This document shows, piece by piece, positions 1 to 9,363 of a stretch of DNA of 64,000 nt. The notes beneath the pieces were generated by a model, which ran no database searches, was not told where the DNA came from, and saw only the letters and a program-made list of their open reading frames with translations. Within the stretch, counting starts at the first letter, position 1, and each line of letters starts with the position of its first letter. The stretch comes from MedAcidi-G1 sp000817085 (lineage in GTDB: Bacteria > Actinomycetota > Acidimicrobiia > Acidimicrobiales > MedAcidi-G1). The translations under genes and the position numbers were made by a program. The DNA is taken from positions 1-64,000 of the forward strand of contig JBJLAO010000003.1 in assembly GCA_045568635.1 (NCBI GenBank), written 5' to 3'.

Positions 1-86
1 CAGGAAAAACTAATGTAAAAAATACGTAAAATCATTTTTTCTTTACAATTTCGAACATTTCAGCTTTTCAATCAAAAGAACAGATT
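1..86. repeat. 86-bp direct repeat, copy 1 (window edge)
   Basis: Bases 1-86 are identical to bases 3106-3191 in the same orientation. This copy lies beyond the 3' end and hairpin of the SLH gene and may extend left of the window, because it begins at base 1. It carries the same last codons and stop (Cys-Ser-Phe-Asp-stop on the minus strand) that end the intact Ig-repeat gene at copy 2, so it looks like a duplicated gene end without its gene. Confidence 0.9.
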
Positions 87-102
87 CATTATCATAAATG
101 CT

Positions 103-136
103 GAAGACCCCCGAACCTTATGGTTCGGGGGTCTTC
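103..136 (-). terminator. Perfect 15-bp hairpin downstream of the SLH gene
   Basis: GAAGACCCCCGAACC (103-117) and its exact reverse complement (122-136) flank a 4-base loop TTAT. It sits about 50 bases past the stop of the SLH gene and is very GC-rich in AT-rich surroundings. The following minus-strand bases are only weakly T-rich, so it may stabilise the 3' end as much as terminate, and it could act in both directions. Confidence 0.65.
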
Positions 137-183
137 GTATATCTTCTGACCTTAAATCAGGTCAGTTATTTAATTTATTTGGA

Positions 184-2991
184 TCAGGTTCCAATCTGGA
201 AGGCACTGACACCCGATGTCAAAGCACCTGTACGGTAACTAATGGACATCGGAGCAGCTCCTGCCTCATTGGTAAGTGAAGCCATTTCGGTTTCAAACTG
301 AGCCAAGCTTGCACCTGGAACAACAGTAGCGATTTCGCCATCTGTTCCAAGGTTAAATGCGTCTCCACTGTCATAGCAGAACTTGGTGTATACATTTGAA
401 GCTAGAGCAGCTCCGCCTGTTCCTCCATCAGTAGAAGTGATGATGTTGGCAATCAAGCAGTCTTCTTCTGGATTGTCTTCAACAAAATTTGTTGTTACGC
501 CATCAACACCGTTAGTCACGACTACACCGCCACCACCAATGGTTGCGTTAGTGCTGTCTGCATCTGTCAAAGTTGAAGTAACTGTCGGAGTAGATGACCA
601 AATGGCACCAGTTCCAGCAGCCCATGTACATGTAGCTACTGCAGTACCACTAGAAGCAGCACAAGTCACGCCAGTAATACCAGTCATGGCATTAAGACCA
701 GTTGCGATCTCAGCGACTGTAGGCGTGGCATCAGATGTGAATGCGGCAAAACCTGGAATCGTCCAGACTGTGTTACCACCGTCCTGAGCAGCAAGGTTAG
801 CTGCGTAAGTCACAGCAATTGCAGCTCTTACAGCTGTTACAGGAGCATAGGCACCGTCAACACCAGCGGAAGTACACCATACGGTTGTACCTTCACCTTG
901 TGCTGAGGTTGAAGCATTAGCCACACTTGCGGCAATTGCATCCATCTCGGTAGTACCAGAATCAACATCTGCAACACTCCACTCACTGAAGTCGGTTGTG
1001 CCGTTACATACAACAGCGCTAAGAGTTGCTGTACCACCGGTTCCTGTGGTCAACCTTGCTGCTAATGCAGCACCGGCTGTATAGGCGCCATCGACGCTGT
1101 CACGTCGTGTGATCTCAGTTTCAACACCAGCAATTCCTGCACCGTACTGATCGAAAGCAGTTGAAGTAATCGCCATCATTGTTCCCGCAACTGTGCGACC
1201 AATGTTGTTAGTTGAAATTGATAGGGACTCACCGGTTCCTGCTTCTGTGTACGCACGTGCTGTGTCGTTACAAGAAAGGCCGATGATTGAGTTTGCTCCA
1301 GCGCTGTTAGCTCCACCTACACCAGTTCCGTAGGTAATACTGTTACCAGCACCACCAGTTGCACCAGGGTTAGCTGCACCTGTTGGTAGACCATCAGTGT
1401 CTACAGCTCCACCGAATGTAACTGTCTGCTGCATAACTGACTGATAGGTAGTAGTCGAAGCAGAGTCATCAGCTGCACATGTAACTGTCCATGAAGCTGT
1501 CTTGCCATCAAATGCAACGTACTGTGTTGAAGCTGATTCTGTGTTTCCAGAAGCCCCGTTAGTAACTGTTCTGGTTACAACTTTCAAGCTGTATCCAGGG
1601 GTTGCTGTTGCTGTTGCACTAGTGGTTGCAAGAGTAGCTGTGAAGGTACGTGATCCACCGGCAAAAGTGCTAATTCCGTCAGTCATTGTAACGTTTCCTG
1701 ACATTGCGTTCAGATCTTCTACCAATGCAGTTCCTGCATCAGAGCTGTAAGTAATACCTACAGCATTCTGAAGCGTAGAAGCAGCTCCGAATGTAATTGA
1801 GTAGGTGTCAACATTGTCTGTTGTTCCGTTCACATACTGTTCGCCTGCATCTCCAGTCCATACCCACCAGTTAGAAGTAGTGTATGCGGCTGAAGTCTGG
1901 TTAGTACCAGCTGCGTTTCCGCGTACGTCAGTTGCTACGTCGTTGGCGTCAATAATACATTTAGATCCACCAGTTCCTGTGACATTGGCTGAACATGTGT
2001 TCAAAATCGCTGTCCATGGGGACTGAGCGGCTACACCAGCTGCATCATTGTGAACTTGGAAGAACTCATCAACATTTGTGTTGGCCTGTGCGCTTCCATC
2101 TGCATTACGTACAGAGATCATTGTTGAAACAGTTCCAACAGCTGCATTAGCCGTTGTTGTCTGAATAGTTATACCTGCTGGACGTGCGTTTGTGTGGTTA
2201 AGAACACCCACAAGCATCGTTGCCATTTCGGCACGAGTGATGTCATCAGATGGACGGAAAGTACTTGCACATCCACCTGTTGGATCTCCAAGCGCTACAC
2301 CATCAACAAGACAAGTTTCACCAGTTGCACCAAGGTTGTAAAGACGAATAATCGACTCCATTCCTTCAAATGTTGTGGAAGCAATGTCATTGTAGTTGAA
2401 CTCGCCTGTTGCTTTGCTGCTAGCAATTGCAGCTCCAGAAGCGCTAGTAGCTATATCAGCGAAACGGCTTAAGAACATAGCCATCTGTTCACGTGTCACA
2501 TTGTCATTAGGTGAGAATGTGGTAGCAGTAGTTCCAGCTGTGATTCCATGACTTGCAAGCGCAGTGATTGCAGCTTGGATCTCAGTTGAAAGACCACTCG
2601 TATCAGTGAACGCAGGAACTGGTGTTAATCCAGCTGCAAGCATTCCTGTTGATGTGAACATGCGATGTATAAACAACGCCATCTGCCAACGAGGTATGTT
2701 CGCGTTCGGTTCATAAGTTGTTGCTGTGGTTCCCTGGGTGACACCTAACGTCTTGATGCAATCAACATCAGTCGATGTGGTATCAGTGAATCCTGCAGCT
2801 GGTGCAGAATCTCCAGGACAAGCCGATAGCAATGTCCTATCGTCCGGTGCTGTGTAAACATCAGCTGCGGTTCCTGCGTTAGGAACTACTGATGCAGCCG
2901 CACCGGCTGTCTGTGGTATTGAAACCACAGCTGCACCCATCACTGCCAAAGTTAATAGCAGCGCTGTGCGCTTTTTCATATTGGTAAGCAT
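184..2991 (-). CDS. S-layer homology (SLH) domain cell-surface protein
   Basis: This 935-residue exported protein probably forms or decorates a surface layer. A signal peptide spans about residues 1-31 (basic MKKR start, hydrophobic core, Ala-Gly-Ala cleavage region). Three SLH modules follow at about 68-112, 128-178 and 199-267, each with an FxD entry and an ITR/VTR-like turn before a helix. The remaining 660 residues are Thr/Ser/Ala/Gly-rich beta-type sequence with few charges, typical of S-layer bodies, and match no enzyme I know. SLH triplets usually bind pyruvylated secondary wall polymers, which fits the CsaB-like gene at 10836. The start at 2991 has a GGAGG at 2996-3000 only 4 bases away; the Met at 2979 is an alternative. 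The gene sits between two 86-bp direct repeats and has its own 5' and 3' hairpins. Confidence 0.85.
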   Translation of the reverse strand: MLTNMKKRTALLLTLAVMGAAVVSIPQTAGAAASVVPNAGTAADVYTAPDDRTLLSACPGDSAPAAGFTDTTSTDVDCIKTLGVTQGTTATTYEPNANIPRWQMALFIHRMFTSTGMLAAGLTPVPAFTDTSGLSTEIQAAITALASHGITAGTTATTFSPNDNVTREQMAMFLSRFADIATSASGAAIASSKATGEFNYNDIASTTFEGMESIIRLYNLGATGETCLVDGVALGDPTGGCASTFRPSDDITRAEMATMLVGVLNHTNARPAGITIQTTTANAAVGTVSTMISVRNADGSAQANTNVDEFFQVHNDAAGVAAQSPWTAILNTCSANVTGTGGSKCIIDANDVATDVRGNAAGTNQTSAAYTTSNWWVWTGDAGEQYVNGTTDNVDTYSITFGAASTLQNAVGITYSSDAGTALVEDLNAMSGNVTMTDGISTFAGGSRTFTATLATTSATATATPGYSLKVVTRTVTNGASGNTESASTQYVAFDGKTASWTVTCAADDSASTTTYQSVMQQTVTFGGAVDTDGLPTGAANPGATGGAGNSITYGTGVGGANSAGANSIIGLSCNDTARAYTEAGTGESLSISTNNIGRTVAGTMMAITSTAFDQYGAGIAGVETEITRRDSVDGAYTAGAALAARLTTGTGGTATLSAVVCNGTTDFSEWSVADVDSGTTEMDAIAASVANASTSAQGEGTTVWCTSAGVDGAYAPVTAVRAAIAVTYAANLAAQDGGNTVWTIPGFAAFTSDATPTVAEIATGLNAMTGITGVTCAASSGTAVATCTWAAGTGAIWSSTPTVTSTLTDADSTNATIGGGGVVVTNGVDGVTTNFVEDNPEEDCLIANIITSTDGGTGGAALASNVYTKFCYDSGDAFNLGTDGEIATVVPGASLAQFETEMASLTNEAGAAPMSISYRTGALTSGVSAFQIGT

Positions 2992-3023
2992 TTTGCCTCC
3001 GTATTGGTTTTATAGAAATTCAA

Positions 3024-3062
3024 CGGGTTTCCCGCGAAATATTTAATTTCGGGAAAACCCCG
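3024..3062 (-). promoter_or_regulatory. 5'-UTR hairpin of the SLH gene with upstream -10 box
   Basis: On the minus strand CGGGG-TTTTCC and ATTTCG are followed by CGAAAT and CCCG-side complements (3062-3051 against 3040-3024), giving a long stem with a small bulge about 35 bases before the start codon. A TAGAAT hexamer lies at 3071-3076, which would place transcription start near 3064. The hairpin would then sit at the extreme 5' end of the mRNA, an arrangement known to protect transcripts such as ompA. The promoter and start site are inferred. Confidence 0.45.
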
Positions 3063-3105
3063 ATTCATAAATTCTAAATAAAACAACGACAAAAGGCTAA
3101 TAAAT

Positions 3106-3191
3106 CAGGAAAAACTAATGTAAAAAATACGTAAAATCATTTTTTCTTTACAATTTCGAACATTTCAGCTTTTCAATCAAAAGAACAGATT
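3106..3191. repeat. 86-bp direct repeat, copy 2
   Basis: Identical over all 86 bases to 1-86. The right end overlaps the last 19 bases of the Ig-repeat gene (3173-3191, including its stop); the left part is AT-rich intergenic DNA upstream of the SLH promoter. Similarity stops sharply on the right after base 3191. Confidence 0.9.
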
Positions 3192-4474
3192 TCGCTCAAA
3201 GCGATCTCACATAACACCCAGGATGGAATTTGATTTTCGTCACCTATGAAATGAATCTGCACTTTATTTGGGCTTTCAACTATCAAATAACCTGTAAAAC
3301 CTTCATTTGAAACATTTTCAATATATTTTAATTTATTATCACTAATTTCAATTAATACTGATCCGCCTCTAGCAGCAATCGTTTGCAACTCATCACCCAC
3401 TTTCACTGATAATTCATAGGCAAAAGAAGCGCTTCGACCTTCTGTGTCAGTAACTCTAAACGTCAGAGATGTTTTGGTGACTACTCTCGGAGAACCAGTA
3501 AGTAGACCATTAGGTTCTAAAATTAGTCCTTCTGGAAGTGAACCATCAGAAACACTCCATGAATAAGGAAAACTGCCTCCGTCAGCCAACATCTGGTATG
3601 AATAAGCTTTGCCGCTTACAGCTGTAGGTAATGCCAAACTCCTTATCTTTATAGGCTCTACGACCTTTAAAGTAATCTGACGCTCATTGGTGTTACCTAA
3701 AGAATCAGTTAATAGGACTGTAAATTCTGCAATAACTGGACTTGTTGAAACTCCTTTTAGTAGTCCTGATTCTTCTAAAGAAAGTCCGTCAGGTAGAGTT
3801 CCTTGATTGATCTCCCATGTGTAAGGTTGCTCGCCACCAGAGGCTAAAAAATTTTTATCTACTTGAACTCCTGTTAAAACGTCCGCAATGAAAGATGTTT
3901 CAATTACTAATGGATCGATGAACTCGAGAGAGAAGTTGCCACCCGCTGCAGATCCTAGGGAATCTTCCAATCGTAAATCAAAAGAGTATTGGCCAGCTTT
4001 ACTGGGATTGCCTCGTATAAAACCAGAAGGGAGCAGATCAAGCCCCGGTGGTAGTTCTCCACTGGTAATACTCCACCTAAAAGGTTGAATGCCGCCACTT
4101 CCCTTTAAAAAAACTAAATAGGTCCCACCGGTAGTACCTCCTGGAATTGAATTTGTGCCTATAACAAGTGGTTCTGGCGGGCTCGTAGTCGTTGTCGGTA
4201 CCGCTGTGGTGGTGGGTACTACAAATTCAGTGGTCGTAGTCGCTGGCAAGGTCGTAGTTGTGGGCACAGTCGTAGTCGTGGTCGTAGTCGTGGTCGTAGT
4301 CGTGGTCGTGGTAGTGGTAGTAGTCGTTGTCGTGGTCGTTGAAAGTACTTGGATGCTTGCCCCGTCTGGGAAAACTTGACGATCGACAGCACGAACTGCA
4401 GCATTAGCGGCATAGACAACCAAACCCGTCGCCATAATCCATAAAAGAAGAACCATCACCTTACGCATATACAT
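3173..4474 (-). CDS. Membrane-anchored protein with poly-Thr stalk and Ig-like repeats
   Basis: The 433-residue protein has an N-terminal membrane segment (about residues 6-24), a stalk of about 24 consecutive Thr from residue 46 followed by Thr/Pro/Val sequence to about 100, and then three repeats of about 83 residues. Each repeat carries the W-x-I/V-x-x-G-x-LP-x-GL-x-L pattern of putative Ig (He_PIG) domains. It is probably a surface protein displayed away from the membrane, with adhesive or structural use possible but unshown. Its start is divergent from the two-component pair at 4519, only 44 bases away, so the two may share control. No Shine-Dalgarno is evident; Met at 4468 is an alternative start. 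Its stop lies inside repeat copy 2. Confidence 0.75.
   Translation of the reverse strand: MYMRKVMVLLLWIMATGLVVYAANAAVRAVDRQVFPDGASIQVLSTTTTTTTTTTTTTTTTTTTTTTTTVPTTTTLPATTTTEFVVPTTTAVPTTTTSPPEPLVIGTNSIPGGTTGGTYLVFLKGSGGIQPFRWSITSGELPPGLDLLPSGFIRGNPSKAGQYSFDLRLEDSLGSAAGGNFSLEFIDPLVIETSFIADVLTGVQVDKNFLASGGEQPYTWEINQGTLPDGLSLEESGLLKGVSTSPVIAEFTVLLTDSLGNTNERQITLKVVEPIKIRSLALPTAVSGKAYSYQMLADGGSFPYSWSVSDGSLPEGLILEPNGLLTGSPRVVTKTSLTFRVTDTEGRSASFAYELSVKVGDELQTIAARGGSVLIEISDNKLKYIENVSNEGFTGYLIVESPNKVQIHFIGDENQIPSWVLCEIALSEICSFD
4219..4360. repeat. Low-complexity poly-Thr coding tract
   Basis: Plus-strand GTCGTAGTCGTGGTC-type triplet repetition encodes the Thr stalk of the minus-strand gene. Mixed ACN codons rather than one pure triplet argue that the amino-acid run is selected rather than recent slippage. 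Opposite-strand poly-Val reading frames here are shadows. Confidence 0.8.
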
Positions 4475-4518
4475 CCAGTATCGTCTGTATAAGGACTAAT
4501 AACATCCACTGGAAAAAA

Positions 4519-5202
4519 ATGGCAAAAATCCTCCTAATTGAAGACGACCACAGGATCCGAGAATTGGTATGTGAACACTTGGCCTCAGAGGGACATTCTG
4601 TGTTAAGTGAGGCCACCGGTATGGATGGTTTACAAAAAGCAACAATTGAAAATCCAGATCTAATTGTGCTTGACCTAGGATTACCCGATCTAGAAGGAAT
4701 CGACCTCCTGAAAATGCTTCGAAGCGTGAACGATATCCCTGTCCTTGTACTTACAGCCAGAGAAGAAGAAGCCGTTGTTTTAGCAGCCTTCGAGGGGGGA
4801 GCGGACGACTATGTTGTTAAGCCAGTATCCGGACCACAGTTAAGTGCCAGAGTGAGTGCTTTGCTGAGGCGTTCTGATCCTAGTAAAAGTGAAAAAATTG
4901 TAGTAGACGGTCTGGAAATACTTTTAGGTCCCCGTCAGGTAACCATGAACGGAGTTCCGCTTGATTTAACAACTAAAGAATTTGACGTTCTTGTTTATCT
5001 AGCTTCTAGACCCGGAACTGTGGTGTCAAAAGAAGAACTGCACTCTGCTGTATGGAAGACTCCGGGTGGCAGCGAAGGAAGAACTATTGACGTTCACATT
5101 TCAACTCTGAGAAAGAAACTCGGCGAAAAAGCTGATGACGAGAAACGTTACCTTCACACCAGTATCGGTGCAGGTGTGAAATTAGAAGGCCCCCACAGTT
5201 AA
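4519..5202 (+). CDS. OmpR/PhoB-family response regulator
   Basis: A 227-residue two-domain regulator. The receiver domain (residues 1-115) has the acidic pair ED at 8-9, the phospho-acceptor Asp52 in VLDLGLPD, Thr in VLTARE and Lys in YVVKPV. The C-terminal winged helix (about 128-225) has the typical LTTKEFDVL and RTIDVHISTLRKKLG motifs. It should bind DNA when phosphorylated by the sensor kinase encoded immediately downstream. The stop overlaps the kinase start by one base (TAATG), so the two are translationally coupled. The divergent Ig-repeat surface protein and the nearby envelope locus make cell-surface genes plausible targets, but no binding site was recognised. Confidence 0.93.
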   Translation: MAKILLIEDDHRIRELVCEHLASEGHSVLSEATGMDGLQKATIENPDLIVLDLGLPDLEGIDLLKMLRSVNDIPVLVLTAREEEAVVLAAFEGGADDYVVKPVSGPQLSARVSALLRRSDPSKSEKIVVDGLEILLGPRQVTMNGVPLDLTTKEFDVLVYLASRPGTVVSKEELHSAVWKTPGGSEGRTIDVHISTLRKKLGEKADDEKRYLHTSIGAGVKLEGPHS

Positions 5203-6482
5203 TGCGTAGACGACTGGCCCTTGTTTTCGTCGCTCTAGCTGTGATGCTGGCGGTTGGTTTTCTCGTTCCGCTTGCACGTTCGGTTAAGTCTCAGGCGGAA
5301 TTACGAACTCTTACCGGAGCCCAATCTGATGCACGTGGTGCTGCAACTGCACTAGCAGCCGTCGTAAGTACGACTGGTCGTTCACCCTCTCTTGAGGATG
5401 CTGCCTACATAATCGGTTCATTCGAAACAGAAAACATAGTCATACTTTTGCCAGATGATATGAAAATTGGAAGAGGCGTACCTGACCTTGACCTTCGTTC
5501 ATTGTCAAAAGAAGGTTCCATAATAGCCGATGTTGAAAATGGAGTTATAGCAGTTGTTCCAATCAACTTTGATGATGATTCATCTGCTGTAGTTGCGACA
5601 TACGTAGAAGATTCTGATCTTCGTGAAGGGGTGGCAACTTCTTGGCTTATTCTCGCCGCTTTAGGTCTCATCGTGGTAATTGGCTCCGTGCCTATAGCTG
5701 ATCGTCTCGCCGCTTCTCTGATTAAACCTGTTAAAGGTCTATCTAACGCTGCTCTTAAGTGGGCAGGGGGGGATTTATCAGCACGTGTGGAACCTTCAGG
5801 ACCTCGGGAGATCGCCGAATCTGGACAAGCTTTCAATCTTCTAGCCGAACGACTTACGGAGCTTCTTGCAGCTGAGCGTGAACGTGTCGCCGATCTGTCA
5901 CATCGTCTACGCACACCACTAGCCGCACTCAGACTTCAGGCTGAATCAACTAAAGACCCTGATCACAGAAATGCCCTCATTGCTGATATAGCAAACCTTG
6001 AAGGCGAGGTAACAGCTCTTATAGAAGACCTACGGAAACTTCCCGATGAACAATCAACTATTGCTGATCTATCAGCCGTAGTCGAGAGAAGAATGGGTTT
6101 CTGGCGTATCGTAGCCTCTGCTCAAGATCGAGAACTGTCTGTAATCACTACCAATGAAGAACCAATTATTGTCTCTTCCTCTGATGCTGAAGTTCTAACA
6201 GCTTTGGACAATCTCGTGCAAAACGTTCTGGCTCACACTCCCGAAGGTACCGGTTTTTCTGTAAGTGTCTCGGATAAACCTCCTTCTTTAGTTGTAAATG
6301 ACGAAGGAGAAGGCCTATCTTCTCCCAATGTTTTCGATAGAGGTTCAACAACAGGCAAGTCAAGTGGCCTTGGTCTTGACATTGTGAGAAAAATTGCCGA
6401 GGCTTCCGGTGGGGAAGTTCGTATAGGTGAAGGACCTGGGGCGAATATAATCGTGCGTTTCGGTACGCCAAATCACAATTAG
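5202..6482 (+). CDS. Sensor histidine kinase
   Basis: A 426-residue membrane kinase paired with the regulator above. It has a membrane helix at about 5-25, an extracytoplasmic sensor region of about 115 residues, a second helix at about 146-165, and a HAMP linker (SLIKPVKGLSNAALKWAGGD). The dimerisation domain has an H-box reading LSHRLRTPL with His234, where Arg replaces the usual acidic residue after Leu-Ser-His. The ATPase domain shows an N-box (NLVQNVLAHTP), DEGEG in place of DxGxG, and GLGLDIV. All catalytic elements appear intact. The ligand is unknown; the sensor region has no family I recognise. The gene ends 7 bases from the convergent glycosyltransferase gene. Confidence 0.9.
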   Translation: MRRRLALVFVALAVMLAVGFLVPLARSVKSQAELRTLTGAQSDARGAATALAAVVSTTGRSPSLEDAAYIIGSFETENIVILLPDDMKIGRGVPDLDLRSLSKEGSIIADVENGVIAVVPINFDDDSSAVVATYVEDSDLREGVATSWLILAALGLIVVIGSVPIADRLAASLIKPVKGLSNAALKWAGGDLSARVEPSGPREIAESGQAFNLLAERLTELLAAERERVADLSHRLRTPLAALRLQAESTKDPDHRNALIADIANLEGEVTALIEDLRKLPDEQSTIADLSAVVERRMGFWRIVASAQDRELSVITTNEEPIIVSSSDAEVLTALDNLVQNVLAHTPEGTGFSVSVSDKPPSLVVNDEGEGLSSPNVFDRGSTTGKSSGLGLDIVRKIAEASGGEVRIGEGPGANIIVRFGTPNHN

Positions 6483-6489
6483 TTAAGTT

Positions 6490-9363
6490 TCACTTATCCA
6501 ATACACTCACAAGTTCAGAATCAAACCCTTCCCATTGTTGATCAGCATGTCTGAGAAAATACTTGTCATCAACTTTCCACGTATGTCGGTTTTTAGTTCG
6601 TCTTAACAAATAACCAAATGGGTGAGTTCTCCATACTCGGCCACCATTAGAAACAACATCGTCTATAAGGGCAACATCAACTCCTCTTGAAAGTTCCCGC
6701 CATCCACTTATTTCTCGATACGTTTCTGCTTTTACAAGCATGGCTCCACCTCCAATTGTTCTACTCTCAACTTCGCTGTTCCCTAAGTCTCTCCTAATCG
6801 TCAAATTTTCTTCTTCTAAATAAACAAACTCTGATCCTTTACCTACTAAATCTGCGTCTGAATAACTAGCCGCTAACAAAAGATCCGAGACATGTTCTTT
6901 TCCGTACCAGTCGTCATCATCCATTTTTGCTATCCAGTCTCCGGTAGCTACAGATGAAGCTTCTGAAAGAATACGTCCAAAAATTGTTTCTTTCGGGTAA
7001 CGCAGTACTGTTACTGGCAGATCACTTTTTGAGAATTCAGGGTAAGAGTCTTCAAAACCGTCACCATGCAAAGCAAAAATCAGTTCAAGGTTCTTGTGAT
7101 CCTGTTCTTTCACTGTATTGAAAATTCTCTTTGTCATCTCGGGTCGATTACTTGCCACAATCACAGATACTGACGGTTCTCTAAAAATTGACAGACCTGC
7201 ATGTTCCCTGATTTTCTGTATACGTTTTTCGTATGAGTGCTCTTTTAAAGCAGCTCTTCTCAGCTCAACAGAAACTTTTTCTCTAATAGTCGGGTCTTTA
7301 AGTTTCTCCTTATCAATTCCATTTAAAAGCTCCGTCATTTGTTTACCCAACCATGCTTGTGTTTGGGTATTCTCTTTGAGAATGACCGGAACGCCGATTG
7401 CTGAAAGTTCCAATACTTTTTGAGCTGACTCTGAGGAGTCAATTCTTTCTATCTCTACAGCTAAGGCTGAACGCGCTTGTCTAATAAAATCTCCCGATCT
7501 TTTAAATTCTGGAGCTTCTACTATTTGAGAACCGGCTTTAACTTCTTTGAAACCGGCCGGATTAAAAACCTTTGCGTTAAATGGCGGAGCCAAAGGAATC
7601 CCTGTCTTTTCACCAAGGAAAACGCTCCGAATTAAAGAACTGTCCCAATTTTTTTTATCTGGCGAAACCAAGACAACTTCAACACCTGAACTGTTGCCTC
7701 GCCACGGTCTTACATGAGGGAAATAGGAATTGTCACCTACTATTCGAATCCAATTTGGCGAATGCAATGCCGTCTTACGAATTTCAAAATTTTTAACCTT
7801 GTCTGTAAGTTTTATCCTTCTTATGACGTTTAAAACACCCCGAAACAACCAAATGGACACACTTCTTGCATCGCTAAAAGATCGGATCCCAAAAATTTTC
7901 TTAAATACTTTTGATGCAAGCAGCCAGACCGGTGGATTTAACGAAGAACCCTGAGGGGCCTCTGTTTTTCCTGATTTTTTATAAATCCCAAGTTTTTCAG
8001 CTGTTAAAAGTTTCTCTCCAAAAAACTGGCCTGCACCAGTCCAGAAGTCGGCTAATCCAATTTGTTCAGAACGTTTCAAAGCTCGAGTTCTCGCTAAGCG
8101 AATTTCTCCTTGTATACCCAAGTCAACTTTTAAAAGCCCATATTTCTCCACACTGTTCATCAGATAATGGATATCACCGGCATTGAAGCAAAACTCTGGT
8201 GGCATTTCTAACTGAAAAGACGAAGAAGACATTTGTTCAAAAACATCAGCTTTTACCACTACTCGAGGATCAGGCCCGTACTGTCGTTCTAGATTAATCC
8301 TGTCAGGATGCGACTCAGAAGTTTCTACAAAAACCACAAGGTCATGAAAAGTAGAAGACAGTACGGAGTTAACTTGGGAAGCTATTTCGTTTAGATTCTG
8401 TTGGTCAGCATCGATCACAACTGCAAGCATTGGTATCTCAAAGCTGCGTCCCGGCGAAGAATCACGAAAAGTTTTTTCTGCAATTAAATGAGATAAACGA
8501 TTTCGCTGTTGTTCAAGTGATGCTTCTTCCTCAGGGTCTGGACTAGCCCCTTCTCCTTGATGCCAGGCCTTAGCCAGTCGTTCAGGTATCAGAACCGCAC
8601 CCAAGTTGAAAGCGCGAAATCCGAATTCAATATCTTCTCCTCCCCACTGCCTAAACGTGGAATCGAATCCACCCACAGTGTCAAAAAATGCTTTCCGGAT
8701 TCCTAGATTTCCTCCTGTCGCAATTCGGAACAAATCACTGTCGTTTGAAGTTAAATTTTTTGTTCGCCCCATATGAAACTCGATCCATTGAGGTGTTGTT
8801 ACTTTTCTTCCATATACAAGATTTTCGATTTCATCAGCTTTAATTAGATCTTCTTGGGAAATCCCTGAAAAATCTGTGTGACTTCTGAAACCAAGAGTTA
8901 ATCCGAATTCGTTTTCGTGATGCCACCTTGAATGCGCTTCGACAAGTTGAGGTTCAGGAATCATGTCACAATCAAGGAAGATCAATATCTCCCCTTTAGC
9001 ATCTTTGGCACCGAGGTTGCGCGCTCTCGCTAAACCAAATCCGTCACGTTCTTGCACAACAACTGATGTATCGAATGGGAGTTGCGAAGGGAGTTTAATG
9101 GGAGGGTCAGAACCATCATCAACTACTATTACTTCAATTAGGTGGTGCGGGTACGTTTGTCTCGATAAGCCAGCAAACGTTAATGAAAGTTCCCGTTGAC
9201 CCATGTAGCAAGGCAAAATGACTGTTACACGGTCAACAAATTTGCCTTCTCCAATTTTTGGAGGGTTAAGACCCCTCCAATCGTTCCCGTGTATGGCTGT
9301 TTCCAGTAAATCCTGCTCAGCGAGAGACTCTACACCATCACTAGGACTTGCAGATTGCTTCAT
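6490..9363 (-). CDS. Large two-domain family 2 glycosyltransferase
   Basis: A 957-residue protein with two GT-A folds. The N-terminal domain (about residues 45-300) has VILPCYMGQRE, the metal-binding LDCDM and the acceptor-side GGEDIEFGFR. The C-terminal domain (about 725-930) has VSVIVASNRPEM and MDDDDWYG. The middle 400 residues resemble a third Rossmann-like unit without clear catalytic motifs. It probably adds two or more sugars to a surface glycan from nucleotide sugars at the cytoplasmic face. It overlaps the upstream membrane glycosyltransferase by 4 bases (ATGA), so the two are co-translated. Substrate cannot be read from sequence. Confidence 0.82.
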   Translation of the reverse strand: MKQSASPSDGVESLAEQDLLETAIHGNDWRGLNPPKIGEGKFVDRVTVILPCYMGQRELSLTFAGLSRQTYPHHLIEVIVVDDGSDPPIKLPSQLPFDTSVVVQERDGFGLARARNLGAKDAKGEILIFLDCDMIPEPQLVEAHSRWHHENEFGLTLGFRSHTDFSGISQEDLIKADEIENLVYGRKVTTPQWIEFHMGRTKNLTSNDSDLFRIATGGNLGIRKAFFDTVGGFDSTFRQWGGEDIEFGFRAFNLGAVLIPERLAKAWHQGEGASPDPEEEASLEQQRNRLSHLIAEKTFRDSSPGRSFEIPMLAVVIDADQQNLNEIASQVNSVLSSTFHDLVVFVETSESHPDRINLERQYGPDPRVVVKADVFEQMSSSSFQLEMPPEFCFNAGDIHYLMNSVEKYGLLKVDLGIQGEIRLARTRALKRSEQIGLADFWTGAGQFFGEKLLTAEKLGIYKKSGKTEAPQGSSLNPPVWLLASKVFKKIFGIRSFSDARSVSIWLFRGVLNVIRRIKLTDKVKNFEIRKTALHSPNWIRIVGDNSYFPHVRPWRGNSSGVEVVLVSPDKKNWDSSLIRSVFLGEKTGIPLAPPFNAKVFNPAGFKEVKAGSQIVEAPEFKRSGDFIRQARSALAVEIERIDSSESAQKVLELSAIGVPVILKENTQTQAWLGKQMTELLNGIDKEKLKDPTIREKVSVELRRAALKEHSYEKRIQKIREHAGLSIFREPSVSVIVASNRPEMTKRIFNTVKEQDHKNLELIFALHGDGFEDSYPEFSKSDLPVTVLRYPKETIFGRILSEASSVATGDWIAKMDDDDWYGKEHVSDLLLAASYSDADLVGKGSEFVYLEEENLTIRRDLGNSEVESRTIGGGAMLVKAETYREISGWRELSRGVDVALIDDVVSNGGRVWRTHPFGYLLRRTKNRHTWKVDDKYFLRHADQQWEGFDSELVSVLDK

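Noticed and set aside
184..2991. Plus-strand ORFs opposite the SLH gene (for example around 383-787 and 1502-1750)
   Set aside because: They are shadows of the low-complexity minus-strand coding sequence with no signal sequence or family motif.
4219..4360. CRISPR or microsatellite array
   Set aside because: The repetition is coding low complexity with a stop-free minus-strand frame and no spacer structure.
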